Positions 12,301-24,300 of a stretch of DNA of 64,000 bases are shown piece by piece. The notes below the pieces were generated by a model. That model was not told the origin of the DNA and made no database searches. It worked only from the letters and a program-made list of their open reading frames with translations. Source of the stretch: Lucinisca nassula (taxonomy: Eukaryota > Mollusca > Bivalvia > Lucinida > Lucinidae); assembly GCA_963580285.1 (NCBI GenBank), contig CAUZLF010000726.1, forward strand, positions 42,755-106,754, written 5' to 3'. Each line of letters opens with the position of its first letter. The stretch's first letter is position 1. The translations under genes were made by a program, and so were the position numbers.

Positions 12301-15300
12301 CTAAAATTCCGCCACCCACCTTTTCACTGTAGCATATGAAGGGGCATCTTTCGCTAGTGTAGCTATCATATCATTATATACTGATTAGAAGTTTTGAGCC
12401 TGCCCAGGCAAAGTGGTGCGAGTTGGACCATCCATGCATATAATACCTATCGGTTTCATTGGGTGGCAGGGCTTGAGATGTCATTTCTTCTCAATGTCGG
12501 GTATAAGTCCAAAAATAATGGAAGCAACGTCTCCAAAATGGCCTAAATAGTGTTGACAGAGATGTTAAACCTCAATTCAAACAAACAAATCTTTCCTTTA
12601 AGAGTAGCCCATTTTTCAAAGGGGCTCAATTTCCGACAAAGTCAGTGCAAACAGGATTTTACAAAAGTGGTTTCCCTTGTATTCAGAATGGAAAATAAGG
12701 CAGTCATATCCATTCGCCTTAATCCTACTGCCTTTTTATGCCCCTGTCATTCGAAGAGTGGTGGAAAGGGCATGTAGTAATACCCATGCAGGGCCTGACA
12801 AATCAGAGCTTCAGCCACACAGCATCTTGAAAATAACCATGAATTACAATATTTCTTATACACATGTATATTCGATACATTTTTCTGGGCAAGTGGAATA
12901 AAGAATCACTTGCCCAGATGAATTTGGACTTGTCCTTGGCAGCTGGGCAATGGATTTATCAGGCCGTACCCCTGTCCACCCATCCTCTTCCAAGATGATG
13001 TTAGATATATGTTTAAGTTTTTGATGGCGTCAGCAATTTGTGTTTAAGATTTTTATCAATGTTACAACTACCAAGCTGGGACATTCTTATCCCTTGGACA
13101 CATTTCTAGTTTCTTTTAGATTTTATCCAGTGTCTTCTTAAGGGGAATTGGAACACGTGGCAAATTTTTTCGCCATTTTTCAAAGGGAGACAACTTACTG
13201 GACTTCCTGTTCGCCTTTCTATAAAGTCTGTCCACTGAAAAGGGGGTCTACTCTTATAGGAAAGAATTTGCTCCTCAGGAGCAAATTCTTTTCTTTAAGG
13301 GTTGACCCCTATTGACATGGGAGACAAAATAATTTATCAGGAGTTGCCTCCTCTGAGGGTGAATCCATTCCCCGTAAATTAATGAATAGGCTGAGTTTGA
13401 CTTGGTTCTTTATTTCAGCCTGGCTGTGACCTGCAAAGACACTCCCATACATCTGTATGATGCTTTTACTGGGGAACTGAGGTGCAGTTACAGGGCATTT
13501 AATCATGTGGTAGGTAGTCCTTGAAATCATTCAGTGCCAGGTTGGATCTTATCATATGTTAGCTAGGTCATGAAAGAAAAAAATAATTTATGTCATCATG
13601 TTAAACAGTCTATGTAATGAATACACTTTTAAACCTCACATTTTTTTTAGAAATGTGGGGTTTACCTCATTTTTGTTCAAAACTACACATGTAGGGTACT
13701 CACTAGACCTGCCAGTTCTAATGAGTACTCACAATCTATGTTTTCAATAAGGTGGCTCTTATGATCATGAGCAGAAATACAAGGACTGTTCAAATATGAA
13801 TGCAACTAAGCACATAAAAATGATTCTGTGATAGATTGATGAAAAATTTATTTTGACCCCTCAAAGTATTCTTTAACAGATATACAAACTTTCTTCTGAT
13901 CCAATCATTGAATGCATTTTGGTAGTCTTTTCGAGGTATACTATGAAGGCACTGGAATATTGCAGAACCAAGGTGTTTGCGCTGTACAAATTTTCGACCA
14001 GAAAGGTATTTTTTCAGCCACGGGAACAAAGAAAGTCACACGGGGCAAGGTCAAGGGAATACGGGGGGTGAGGGAGTTCAACAACCTTTTCCTGCTTCAG
14101 ATAGTCTTGCACAATGAACGCCTTGTGCGATGACGCATTGTCATGTAGCAATCTGACATCGGCCAAAACAGTTGCGGGTCTTCGTTCTTTGAAATATTTC
14201 TTCAATTTTCGAAGAACTTTATTCTTGTAAAACTTCGCATTTACAGATTTGCCTTTAGGCACAGCAACCTGAATAGCAGGGCTCTGATTTGAAAAGAATA
14301 TGGCATACATTACATTCTTGACGCTCATGGTCCGCTTTGCAATGCATGCTCTTTATGCCCCCAACTTCGAAGAAGTTGTGGGGGCATATTGGTTTTGCCC
14401 TGTTCGTCCGTCCGTCCTTCCGTCCTTACGTCCGTCCCACTTTTTACTGCATAGCATAACTTTAGAACCATGGGTGCTAGGTTTTTGAAATTTCATATAT
14501 GGATTCCTCATGAAAAAATAATTGACCCGTGTTTTTTTTCTCGTCAGGATTATGCCCCTTTTTTGAGTTATGCCCCTTTGCAAAAAATACTATGAAATCT
14601 TGTAAGCAAGATATCTCAAAAACTGTTTGAGCTATTGCCCTGAAACTTTACATGCTGGTTGGGGATGATGAGTAGATGAACTGATTAACTTTTGAAAAAA
14701 ATCCGAAATTTTTTTCTTGAGTTATGGCCCTTTGAAATTTTTCGCGTTTTAAGTTTGTAAGCAAGATATCTAAAAAAACTATTTGAGGTTTTTCCCCGAA
14801 ACTTCACAGACTTGTCGGGGATGATGAGTAGATGAACTGATCAACTTTTGAAAAAAATCCGATTTTTTTTTCTTGAGTTATGGCCCTTAGATTTTTTTCG
14901 TATTTTCAGCTTGTAAGCAAGATATCTCAATAATTGTTTGAGCGATTGCCCTGCAACTTTACAAGCTGGTTTGGGATGATGTGTAGATGAACTGATTAAC
15001 TGTTGAAAAAAAATCCTATATTTTTTTCTTGAGTTATGGCCCTTTGAAATTTTTCGCGTTTTAAGTTTGTAAGCAAGATATCTCAAAAACTATATGAGGT
15101 TTTTCCCCAAAACTTCACAGACTGGTTGGGTATGATGAGTAGATGAACTGATTAACTTTTGAAAAAAATCCAATTTTTTTTTCTTGAGTTATGGCCCTTT
15201 GATTTTTTTCGTGTTTTCAGCTTGTAAGCAAGATATCTCAAAAATTGTTTGAGCTATTGCCCTGAAACTTTACAGGCTGGTTGGGGATGATGAGTAGATG

Positions 15301-18300
15301 AACTGATTAACTTTTGAAAAAAATCCGAAATTTTTTTCTTGAGTTATGGCCCTTTGAAATTTTTCGCGTTTTGGCATATTGGTTTTGCCCTGTTCGTCCG
15401 TCCGTCCTTCCGTCCTTCCGTCCTTACGTCCGTCCCACTTTTTACTGCATAGCATAACTTTAGAACCATGGGTGCTAGGTTTTTGAAATTTCATATATGG
15501 ATTCCTCATGAAAAAATAATTGACCCGTGTTTTTTTTCTCGTCAGGATTATGCCCCTTTTTTGAGTTATGCCCCTTTGCAAAAAATACTATGAAATCTTG
15601 TAAGCAAGATATCTCAAAAACTGTTTGAGCTATTGCCCTGAAACTTTACATGCTGGTTGGGGATGATGAGTAGATGAACTGATTAACTTTTGAAAAAAAT
15701 CCGAAATTTTTTTCTTGCGTTATGGCCCTTTGAAATTTTTCGCGTTTTAAGTTTGTAAGCAAGATATCTAAAAAACTATTTGAGGTTTTTCCCCGAAACT
15801 TCACAGACTTGTCGGGGATGATGAGTAGATGAACTGATCAACTTTTGAAAAAAATCCGATTTTTTTTCTTGAGTTATGGCCCTTAGATTTTTTTCGTGTT
15901 TTCAGCTTGTAAGCAAGATATCTCAATAATTGTTTGAGCGATTGCCCTGCAACTTTACAAGCTGGTTTGGGATGATGTGTAGATGAACTGATTAACTGTT
16001 GAAAAAAAATCCTATATTTTTTTCTTGATTTATGGCCCTTTGAAATTTTTCGCGTTTTAAGTTTGTAAGCAAGATATCTCAAAAACTATATGAGGTTTTT
16101 CCCCAAAACTTTACAGACTGGTTGGGTATGATGAGTAGATGAACTGATTAACTTTTGAAAAAAATCCAATTTTTTTTCTTGAGTTATGGCCCTTTGATTT
16201 TTTTCGTGTTTTCAGCTTGTAAGCAAGATATCTCAAAAATTGTTTGAGCTATTGCCCTGAAACTTTACAGGCTGGTTGGGGATGATGAGTAGATGAACTG
16301 ATTAACTTGTGAAAAAAATCCGAAATTTTTTTCTTGAGTTATGGCCCTTTGAAATTTTTCGCGTTTTAAGTTTGTAAGCAAGATATCTAAAAAACTATTT
16401 TAGGTTTTTCCCCGAAACTTCACAGACTGGTCAGGGATGATGAGTAGATGATTAACTACAGCTTTTCTTGTGTAATTTCAGCATTACAGCCACATAAAAA
16501 CAAGATATCTCAATTACTGTTAGGGACAAGCAGTGTTAGGGTCAAGCAGTTGGGGGCATTGTGTTTCATAAACACTGGCTCTAGTTTTGCAATACTTTGT
16601 TGCCCATATTTTGTTCTGAATCTTTCGTTTTGGCTCAAAAAAGTGAACCCATGTCTCGTCACCTGTGACGACATTAGCGAAAGACCATGCATTGTAACTT
16701 GGAACCTTTTTAAGCAACTTCTAGGCGCACTGAACGCGTGTCTTTTTCTGCTCATCTGTCAAAAGATGGGGAATCCATCTAGCACAGATCTTTCTTATTT
16801 TCAAATCCCGTTTCAGAATTGTATGAGCTGCTCCTAATGAGATGCCAACCATACTAGCTATTTGCCTAGTGATGTATCATGCATAGGTAGCAACTATTTC
16901 TTTCACTCTAGCAACCATCTTGGCAGATGTTGCTCTTTTCGGCCGACGATCATGTGGTGCATCTTCTGTTGAGCCTAGCCCACAGCTGAATTTCTTACAC
17001 CAATGAAAAACCGTCGGAAAAGACATTTCATTATGCCCATAAACCGAACATATTTCATCAAAAATGTCTTTGCACCGTATACCAAGAATACAACGATTCT
17101 TAATATAGGACTGTATTTCAGCGGCGTACTCTGACCTTCTTCCAACCATGTTTTGTATTAGTATACAAGAGTAGACAGTGTTTACCGAACTATATAATTG
17201 GCTAAAGTGTACGGATTTTAACAGATTTGGTATCAATGTATAGGTAAAATGTTTTTCTATGCTGTGATATTTATTTCCAGGTGATTTTTGCATTAGTGCA
17301 TGAGAAAACGTTCTACTTGCATTCATATTTGAACAGTCCTCGTAAGGAAAACTAAACTTTTACATAGCTCCTGATAAGGTGGCTATTTTGTGATAATTAA
17401 AGGATAATTTTTGCCAGTTTTCCTTAAAAACCTATGTTGTGGGTATTCATTTAAGGCGGTTCTAATGAATACCCACAACATAGGTTTATATGGAGAAATA
17501 AAGAAAATTCTTGCTCACCAGACAAGGAAATCCGCGATTTTACCCTGGGATAGAAATTTATGTACTGACCCTGGTGTTCCGACCCCAAATCGAATATAAT
17601 CGCGTGTTTGATAAATGCACTGGTTGATTACGACCTTGTGTGCGCCCTCCTTAAGGTTGACGTCATGCACTTTCCGTGACGTCACTTTACATTCCTGCAG
17701 TGTCAACACAGTATTGAGGACGTTGGTAACCGAAGTGACTGCAGCATTGAAATTCTGCGCTCAGAAATGGAAGGTATGCAAGAAAAATAATCCAATATGG
17801 ATGTGAGGGGTGGATAGAAAAATCCGTCCCTCGGGATCACTGTCCGGCATCACAAGGCTATGTGAGGGGTGGATAGAAAAATCCGTCCCTCGGGATCACT
17901 GTCTGGCATCAGGAGGCAAGCCTCGTGATGCCGGACAGTGACCCTTGGGATGGAGTTTTCTATCCATCCCTCACACCCATATAAGATTCTTATATTATCC
18001 ATAAATTTATACCAAATACCAACCATATCTGGAGCAATGACTTTTTCACCTTAAAAAGATAGTCCTACAGATATGAAATATAAGAATCTTATATGGGTGT
18101 GAGGGGTGGATGAAAAAATCCGTCCTGAGGGACACTGTCCGGCATCACAAGGCTTGCCGAGTGATGCCGGGCAGTGATCCCGAGGGTCGGATTTTTCTAT
18201 CGGCCCCTCACACCCATATAGGATTCTTTTTCTTGCATACCTTCCATTTTTAGCGCAGATTTTTAATGCTGCAGTCACTTCGGATACCAACGTCCGCCAT

Positions 18301-21300
18301 ATTGTGATGCCACTACAGGAATGGTTAGTGACGTCATGTATCGTGCATGACGTAAACCTTAACGACGGCACATACGAGGTTTTATTCATCCAGTACATTT
18401 ATCAAACACGTGGGAATATTCGATATTGGGTCAGAACACCAGGGTCAGAACATAAATTTCTATCCCAGGCTAAAATCACAGGTTTCCTTGTCTGGTGTGC
18501 AAGAAGCTACCATCCATCCATCTGTCCATCTTTTTCATGCATAGCATAACTTCCGTACCATGGGTGCTAGGATTTTGAAATTTCACATGGATTTCTCATG
18601 TAAAAAAAAAAAAAAAAAAAAGAACAAACAAAAAAAACTGACACATATTTTTTCACATTAGGATTATGTCCCTTTCATGAGTTATGGCCCATTTAAGAAA
18701 TAGGGATGAAATCTTGTCAGCAAGATATCTAAAAAATCTGTTGAAGCTAGAGCCTTGGGACCTGGTGAATAGATTGGTATAGATGAGTAGATGATTTGGT
18801 TAACTCTTGCATAAAGTCCAAAAAAATACTTCATGAGTAATGGCCCATTGTAAACCCTTTTGGCATTCATACATTGCATGCTTTGTGATGCACAGCCTAA
18901 CTTTAGAAGCATGTATGCTAGGGTTTTGAAATTTCATACAGGGATAAGGCTGCCACGATGAATCGTATAATCAATTAATCGATCGATACATTTCACAAAA
19001 ATGATTATCATTTCTGATTTGCTGTTAAACGATTACTTGATAGGTACAATTTACTACCCAAAGTTATGCCTAAAATAGCTGGATGAGTGGCAAACAGTGC
19101 AGACCCTGATGAGACGCCGCATTATGCGGCGTCTCATCTGGGTCTACACTGTTTGCTCGGGCCTGTCTGTTCAAATATACATATGGTAAAGTGCAACATA
19201 TGGTAAGAGTCATGATCAGACAGAAAGCCAGACAGGTAAAATAATGACAAAAATCTTTGCGATTACTAATCGATTATCGATCGCAATGACAGACTGATAA
19301 TCAATTATCTTTTCAGCTCCGATTAGCCAGCCCTATACATGGACCTCAGTTTAAAATAGCTGACACATCTTTGTTTTCTCATCAGGACTATGCCTCTTTC
19401 CAGAGTTATGGCCCTTTTTAAAAATTTGGATGGAATCTTGTTGGCAAAATATCTCACGAATCATTGAAGCTAGAGCCTTGAATGTCGATGAATGAATTGG
19501 TAGTGATGAGTAAATGACCTGATCAATTTTGGAATAAATTCCAATAAAAACTACATTAGTTATGGCCCTTTGTAAATTTGGGCAATTGTACATTCCATGC
19601 TTTGTGATGCATAGAACCATGTATGCTAGGGTTTTGAAATTTCATATATGAATTCCTCATGTAAAAAAAAAAAGAACAAACAAAAAAAACTGACACATAT
19701 TTTTTCACATTAGGATTATGTCCCTTTCCGAGTTATGACCCATTGAAGAAATAGGGATGAAATCTTGTCAGCAAGATATCTAAAAAACTGTTGAAGCTAG
19801 AGCCTTGAGACCCGGTGAATAGATTGGTATAGATGAGTAGATGATTTGGTTAACTCTTGCATAAATTCCAAAAAATACTTCATGAGTTATGGCTCTTTGC
19901 AAACCCTTTGGGCATTCATACATTGCATGCTTTGTGATGCACAGCCTAACTTTAGAAGCATGTATGCTAGGGTTTTGAAATTTCATACAGGGATAAGGCT
20001 GCCACGATGAATCGTAGAATCGATTAATCGATCGATACATTCCACAAAAATGATTATCATTTCTGATTTGCTGTTAAAGGATTACTTGATAGGTACAATT
20101 TACTACCCAAAGTTATGCCTAAAATAGCTGGATGAGTGGCAAACAGTGTAGACCCTGATGAGACGCCGCATTATGCGGCGTCTCATCTGGGTCTACACTG
20201 TTTGCTCAGGCCTGTCTGTTCAAATATACATATGGTAAAGTGCAACATATGGTAAGAGTCATCATGATCAGACAGAAAGCCAGACAGGTAAAATAATGAC
20301 AAAAATCTTAGCGATTACTAATCGATTATCGATCGCAATGACAGACTGATAATCGATTATTTTTTCATTAGCCAGCCCTATACATGGACCTCAGTTTAAA
20401 ATAGCTGACACATCTTTGTTTTCTCATCAGGACTATGCCTCTTTCCAGAGTTATGGCCCTTTTAAAAAATTTGGTTGAAATCTTGTTGGCAAAATATCTC
20501 ACAAATCATTGAAGCTAGAGCCTTGAATGTCGATGAATGAATTGGTAGTGATGAGTAAATGACCTGATTAATTTTGGAATAAATTCCAATAAAAACTACA
20601 TTAGTTATCACCCTTTGTAAATTTGGGCAATTGTACATTTCATGCTATGCTAGGGTTTTGAAATTTCATATATGAATTCCTTATGAAAAAAGCTGGATTA
20701 ATTTTTGAATGAATTCTGAAAAAAAAATCATGAGTTATGACCGTTTATAAATTTGGGGATTTTTACATTGTCAGCCAAATATTCCAAAATGTATTAAAGC
20801 TAAAGTCTTGAATTTTTGTGGATAGATTGGAGATGATCATAACTTTTAAACAGCTCCCTTTTGTAAGGTTATACCCTTCAAATTATTAACCTTGTAAGCA
20901 AGGTATCTCAACTGTGTAGACTATTACCTTGAAACTTGATAGGTTGATAGGGGATGATGAGTAGATGACCTGATTAACTTCTTGAGGTCTGACATTTTTT
21001 CTTGAGTTATGGCCCGCTAAAATATTTAACATTTCACATTACGAAAACAAGGCTATACAAATACATTGTAAATTTTACCACCGAAAATGAAAATTTCAGA
21101 TGAAAAAATGTAATGTTTTTCTTATTTCTCCTCAAAAGCATAGATTGGGGGTACTTGTTAGAACTGCCTCTAACGGGTTCCCACAATCTATGTTTTTGAA
21201 CAGAAATAAGAAAAATAATGAATACCCCTGCAAACCCCAGGTTTAATATATAAAAAGGGGGTTCAAGGGGGTCAAAATTATATAGGCTTGTTTTCGTGAT

Positions 21301-24300
21301 GACCATGTAAAATTTTGGCATTTCAACCATGTAAACTAATAGGGGCGAGCAGTTTGAGCGGGGGTGGGGGGCATAGTGTTTTGTAAACAAGAGCTCTAGT
21401 TAAATATTGGGAGATGATGTCATTTTCAAACTTCAGTGAATACATGATGTCACATGACCATTAAGTGATGTCTGAATGAACAATGGTTCTCTAACAAAAC
21501 GATTTCATGTAGGTGACATTGTTACAAAGAGATTGTTCTGCTGTTAATAGACAAACTGATTTATAGAGAATACCCGATTTGTGTCTTGTGATATCAAATT
21601 TATCAGGCAAGACTTCGAGAATGCTTGTAGAATTGCAAGGCTTCCTGAGTAATTCTACACACATTCTGGAAGCCGAGCCTGATAAACTTGATATCAAATG
21701 ACACGAATCTGGTATTCTATTAATCAGTTTATCCCTATTGGCAATTTACAATCAGTTATTGATTGTCCACAGTGCATCCCAACATTCTGGCATGCAATAA
21801 TTGGCCAATATATTTAGTATCAGCTAACCATAATTTTTTCTATGATATTTTGTCATTTAATTTTCCAATTTTTCCAGTAATAATATCATTTTTACCAATT
21901 TTTCCAGTGGTCTGGTTCATTCATAAAAGTGCAATGTCATGTTAACCTGATAAAACTCACTTTCCTGAGATAGCATATCTTTATCAGGTTAAGGTGTTAC
22001 AATGCAATTAGTATAGGGGGTAACTGATAAAAATGATTTCTTGTTTTAATTTTGGGTCTCATACTATATATTTTCAAGTTTCTCCTATTAAAGTCACAAC
22101 CTAAGAGTTTCTTTATCTTGACAGATTTGGCCATCAGCTGTGGCCTTCTTCAGAACTTTTCTTCCAGTGTCTTTGGGAATATCCGTTTCTTTCTTCCATT
22201 GTGGTGAAAATGGTCATGAAATGTGACAAGCCACAAGAAATGCCTACCAACTTTCTCAGATCTATGATCCCCTTTTTAGCCACACAGCTGCACCCTGGCT
22301 TAAAAAAAGCGAGGCTATACTGGATTCGCCATGTCTTTCCGTGGTTCTATCATTCCATGACTCTTTGATTCCGTAATTCCATTTGTGGTCCAACTTTGAT
22401 GAAAGTTATACTGCACTTGGTATCTAAGGTAAGGAAGGTGTAATAGCAGAATAGTGGCCAAGGGTGCATAACTCTTGGAGTTATGTCCCTTGAAAGGTTT
22501 TCAAATTTTATAATGCATTTTGCTTAACAACTTTTATGTTTGTGGCCTACTTCAATGAAACTTACACTACACTTGGTCTCTAAGGTAAGGATGGTGTAGT
22601 AGCAAAATAGTGGCCAAGGGCCCATAACGCTGGGAGTTATATTCAAATTATGCCATTCACAAGAACTTTCGTGACAGATTTCTCAGGAACTATGAAAGCT
22701 AGAAAGCTGAAAGTTTCTATAAACATAAACAATGACTAGATGTATTCTGTATACAAGAATAGGGATTAAAGATCCATAACTCTTTTGAGTAACACCTTTG
22801 ATTAGACTATAATCAAATTTTGCCATTCTTGAAATTTTTCTTGCAAGATTTCTCTATGAAAGCTAGAAAGTGGAAAGTTCGTATAAGCATATGTCTGTGT
22901 GTGTGAATTCGGGTTTAACGTAGCTTTCAACAATTTTTCAGTCATATCACGACGGTGTCTGGTTGCGACAGGGAGCTCAATGCTCACTTTTATAGTGCTG
23001 CCTCACTGAAGTATCAAGTCCCAGACACATTACATGATACCATACCCATTCACATTATCCTGACACTGGGTCATACATAATGACTAGCTGTATCCGTTAT
23101 ACCTTAATAGGGACCATGGGCCCATAACTCTTGGGAGTTATATCCCTTGGTAGGTTTTCCCCCAAAAAAATATGTTCAATAACTTTTATGTTTGTGGTCC
23201 TGACACAGTGAAACGTATACCACACTTGGTCTCTGAAATAAGGAAGGTTTACCATAGAAAAGTTGCCAAGGGCCCATGCATGACTCATTGAGTTACCTGT
23301 AGGTTTTCAAATTTTGCTTTTCTTGAACTATGAAAGCTAGAAAGCTGTCAGTTCAGATAAACATGGAAAATGACTGGATGTATCATGTAAAGTAGATTAA
23401 GAGTTGATTGTCCATAACTTTTGGAGTTATGTCCCTTGGTAGGTTTTCAAAAAATTGAAGTGCATTTTGCTTAACCCTTATCTTGTTGTTCACGACAACC
23501 CCTATCTTTGCAAACAGTGTAGATCCAGATCAGAAGGCTTCTGAAGAAGCCATCTGATCAGGATCTACACTGTTTGGCATTCAGTTTATGAATTTGTAGC
23601 AATAAATTCAATCAAGTAATTTGATTGGTTGATAGACAGAGATGGGTGTGGCTTAAATGAAAATTCAGCAAGATAAGAGTTAATAACTTTTACATTTGTT
23701 GTCCCATTTCGATGAAGCTTTTACCTATTCTCAAGGACTGTAAGGGTTACAAAGTTGAAACCTGATACACACATGAACAGTGAGTTGATGAATTGTCTAT
23801 ACTGTAATTATGACTTATGGCTCAGAACTAATGGAGTCAAATCCCTTTATAAGTTTTATGTTGCCATGTACCATGTTCTGCAGTGATGTTTTCTAGCAAG
23901 CATGAATTCAAAATATTTCAACACTGTGGAGTTTTCTCTACTAATGGTGCTGCAGTAGGGCTATAGTCAGATCTTATTTCTGCTCTAAAATATAGATTGT
24001 GGGTACTAGTTAAAACCGCCTAATCACCTTGATTAGGCAGTTCTACTGAGTACCTACAATCTATATTTTGAGCAGAAACAAGAAAAATAGTTTTGTTGGT
24101 ATCTATCAGGATGAAGTAGCAGCAGCCTACAGTTTGTCATTTACACCTGATGGTTCCAAACTCTACTGTGGTTTTAACAAGATGATACGAGTATTTGATG
24201 TCACCAGACCAGGTAGAGAGTTTGAGAACAGACCTACCTTTGGTGAGATACTATAATAATTTCTCTTTGCAGAATGCCCATGTTTAACAAATATTTTAAA

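Larger units (their letters stand above)
13780..17342 (-). mobile_element. mariner-like element with TIRs, split by a Helentron-like insertion
   Basis: Both ends carry the inverted repeat GGACTGTTCAAATATGAATG-CAA (13783-13805 and 17317-17339), preceded by TACAA/TACGA, so TA dinucleotides at 13778-13779 and 17343-17344 are the target duplication. Without the 2.2-kb insertion (14353-16584) the element is about 1.3 kb, the normal mariner size. The second arm of the interrupted gcagaaata...aaggaaaact repeat resumes right after 17344. Confidence 0.9.
18510..21399 (+). mobile_element. HEL-3 family element(s), 5' truncated, with tandem duplication
   Basis: Family monomers (ttttgaaatttcata, cagcaagatatctaaaaa, gatgagtagatgattt) run to a terminal gtgttttgtaaacaagagctCTAG at 21396-21399. 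A block of about 1.05 kb (from near 18600 to 19650) is repeated in tandem (to about 20690). Each block contains an inserted hAT-like MITE. A MITE-A copy (21041-21305) interrupts the end. Confidence 0.7.

Noticed and set aside
14336..16593. TTTGCAAT on both sides of HEL-3, read as an 8-bp hAT target duplication
   Set aside because: The element's conserved start (TTATGCCCC) and end (CTAG before a T-run) do not reach these motifs, and removing only the HEL-3 sequence keeps the transposase frame with plausible residues between the two motifs. I regard the duplication as native sequence, though an uninterrupted copy would settle it.
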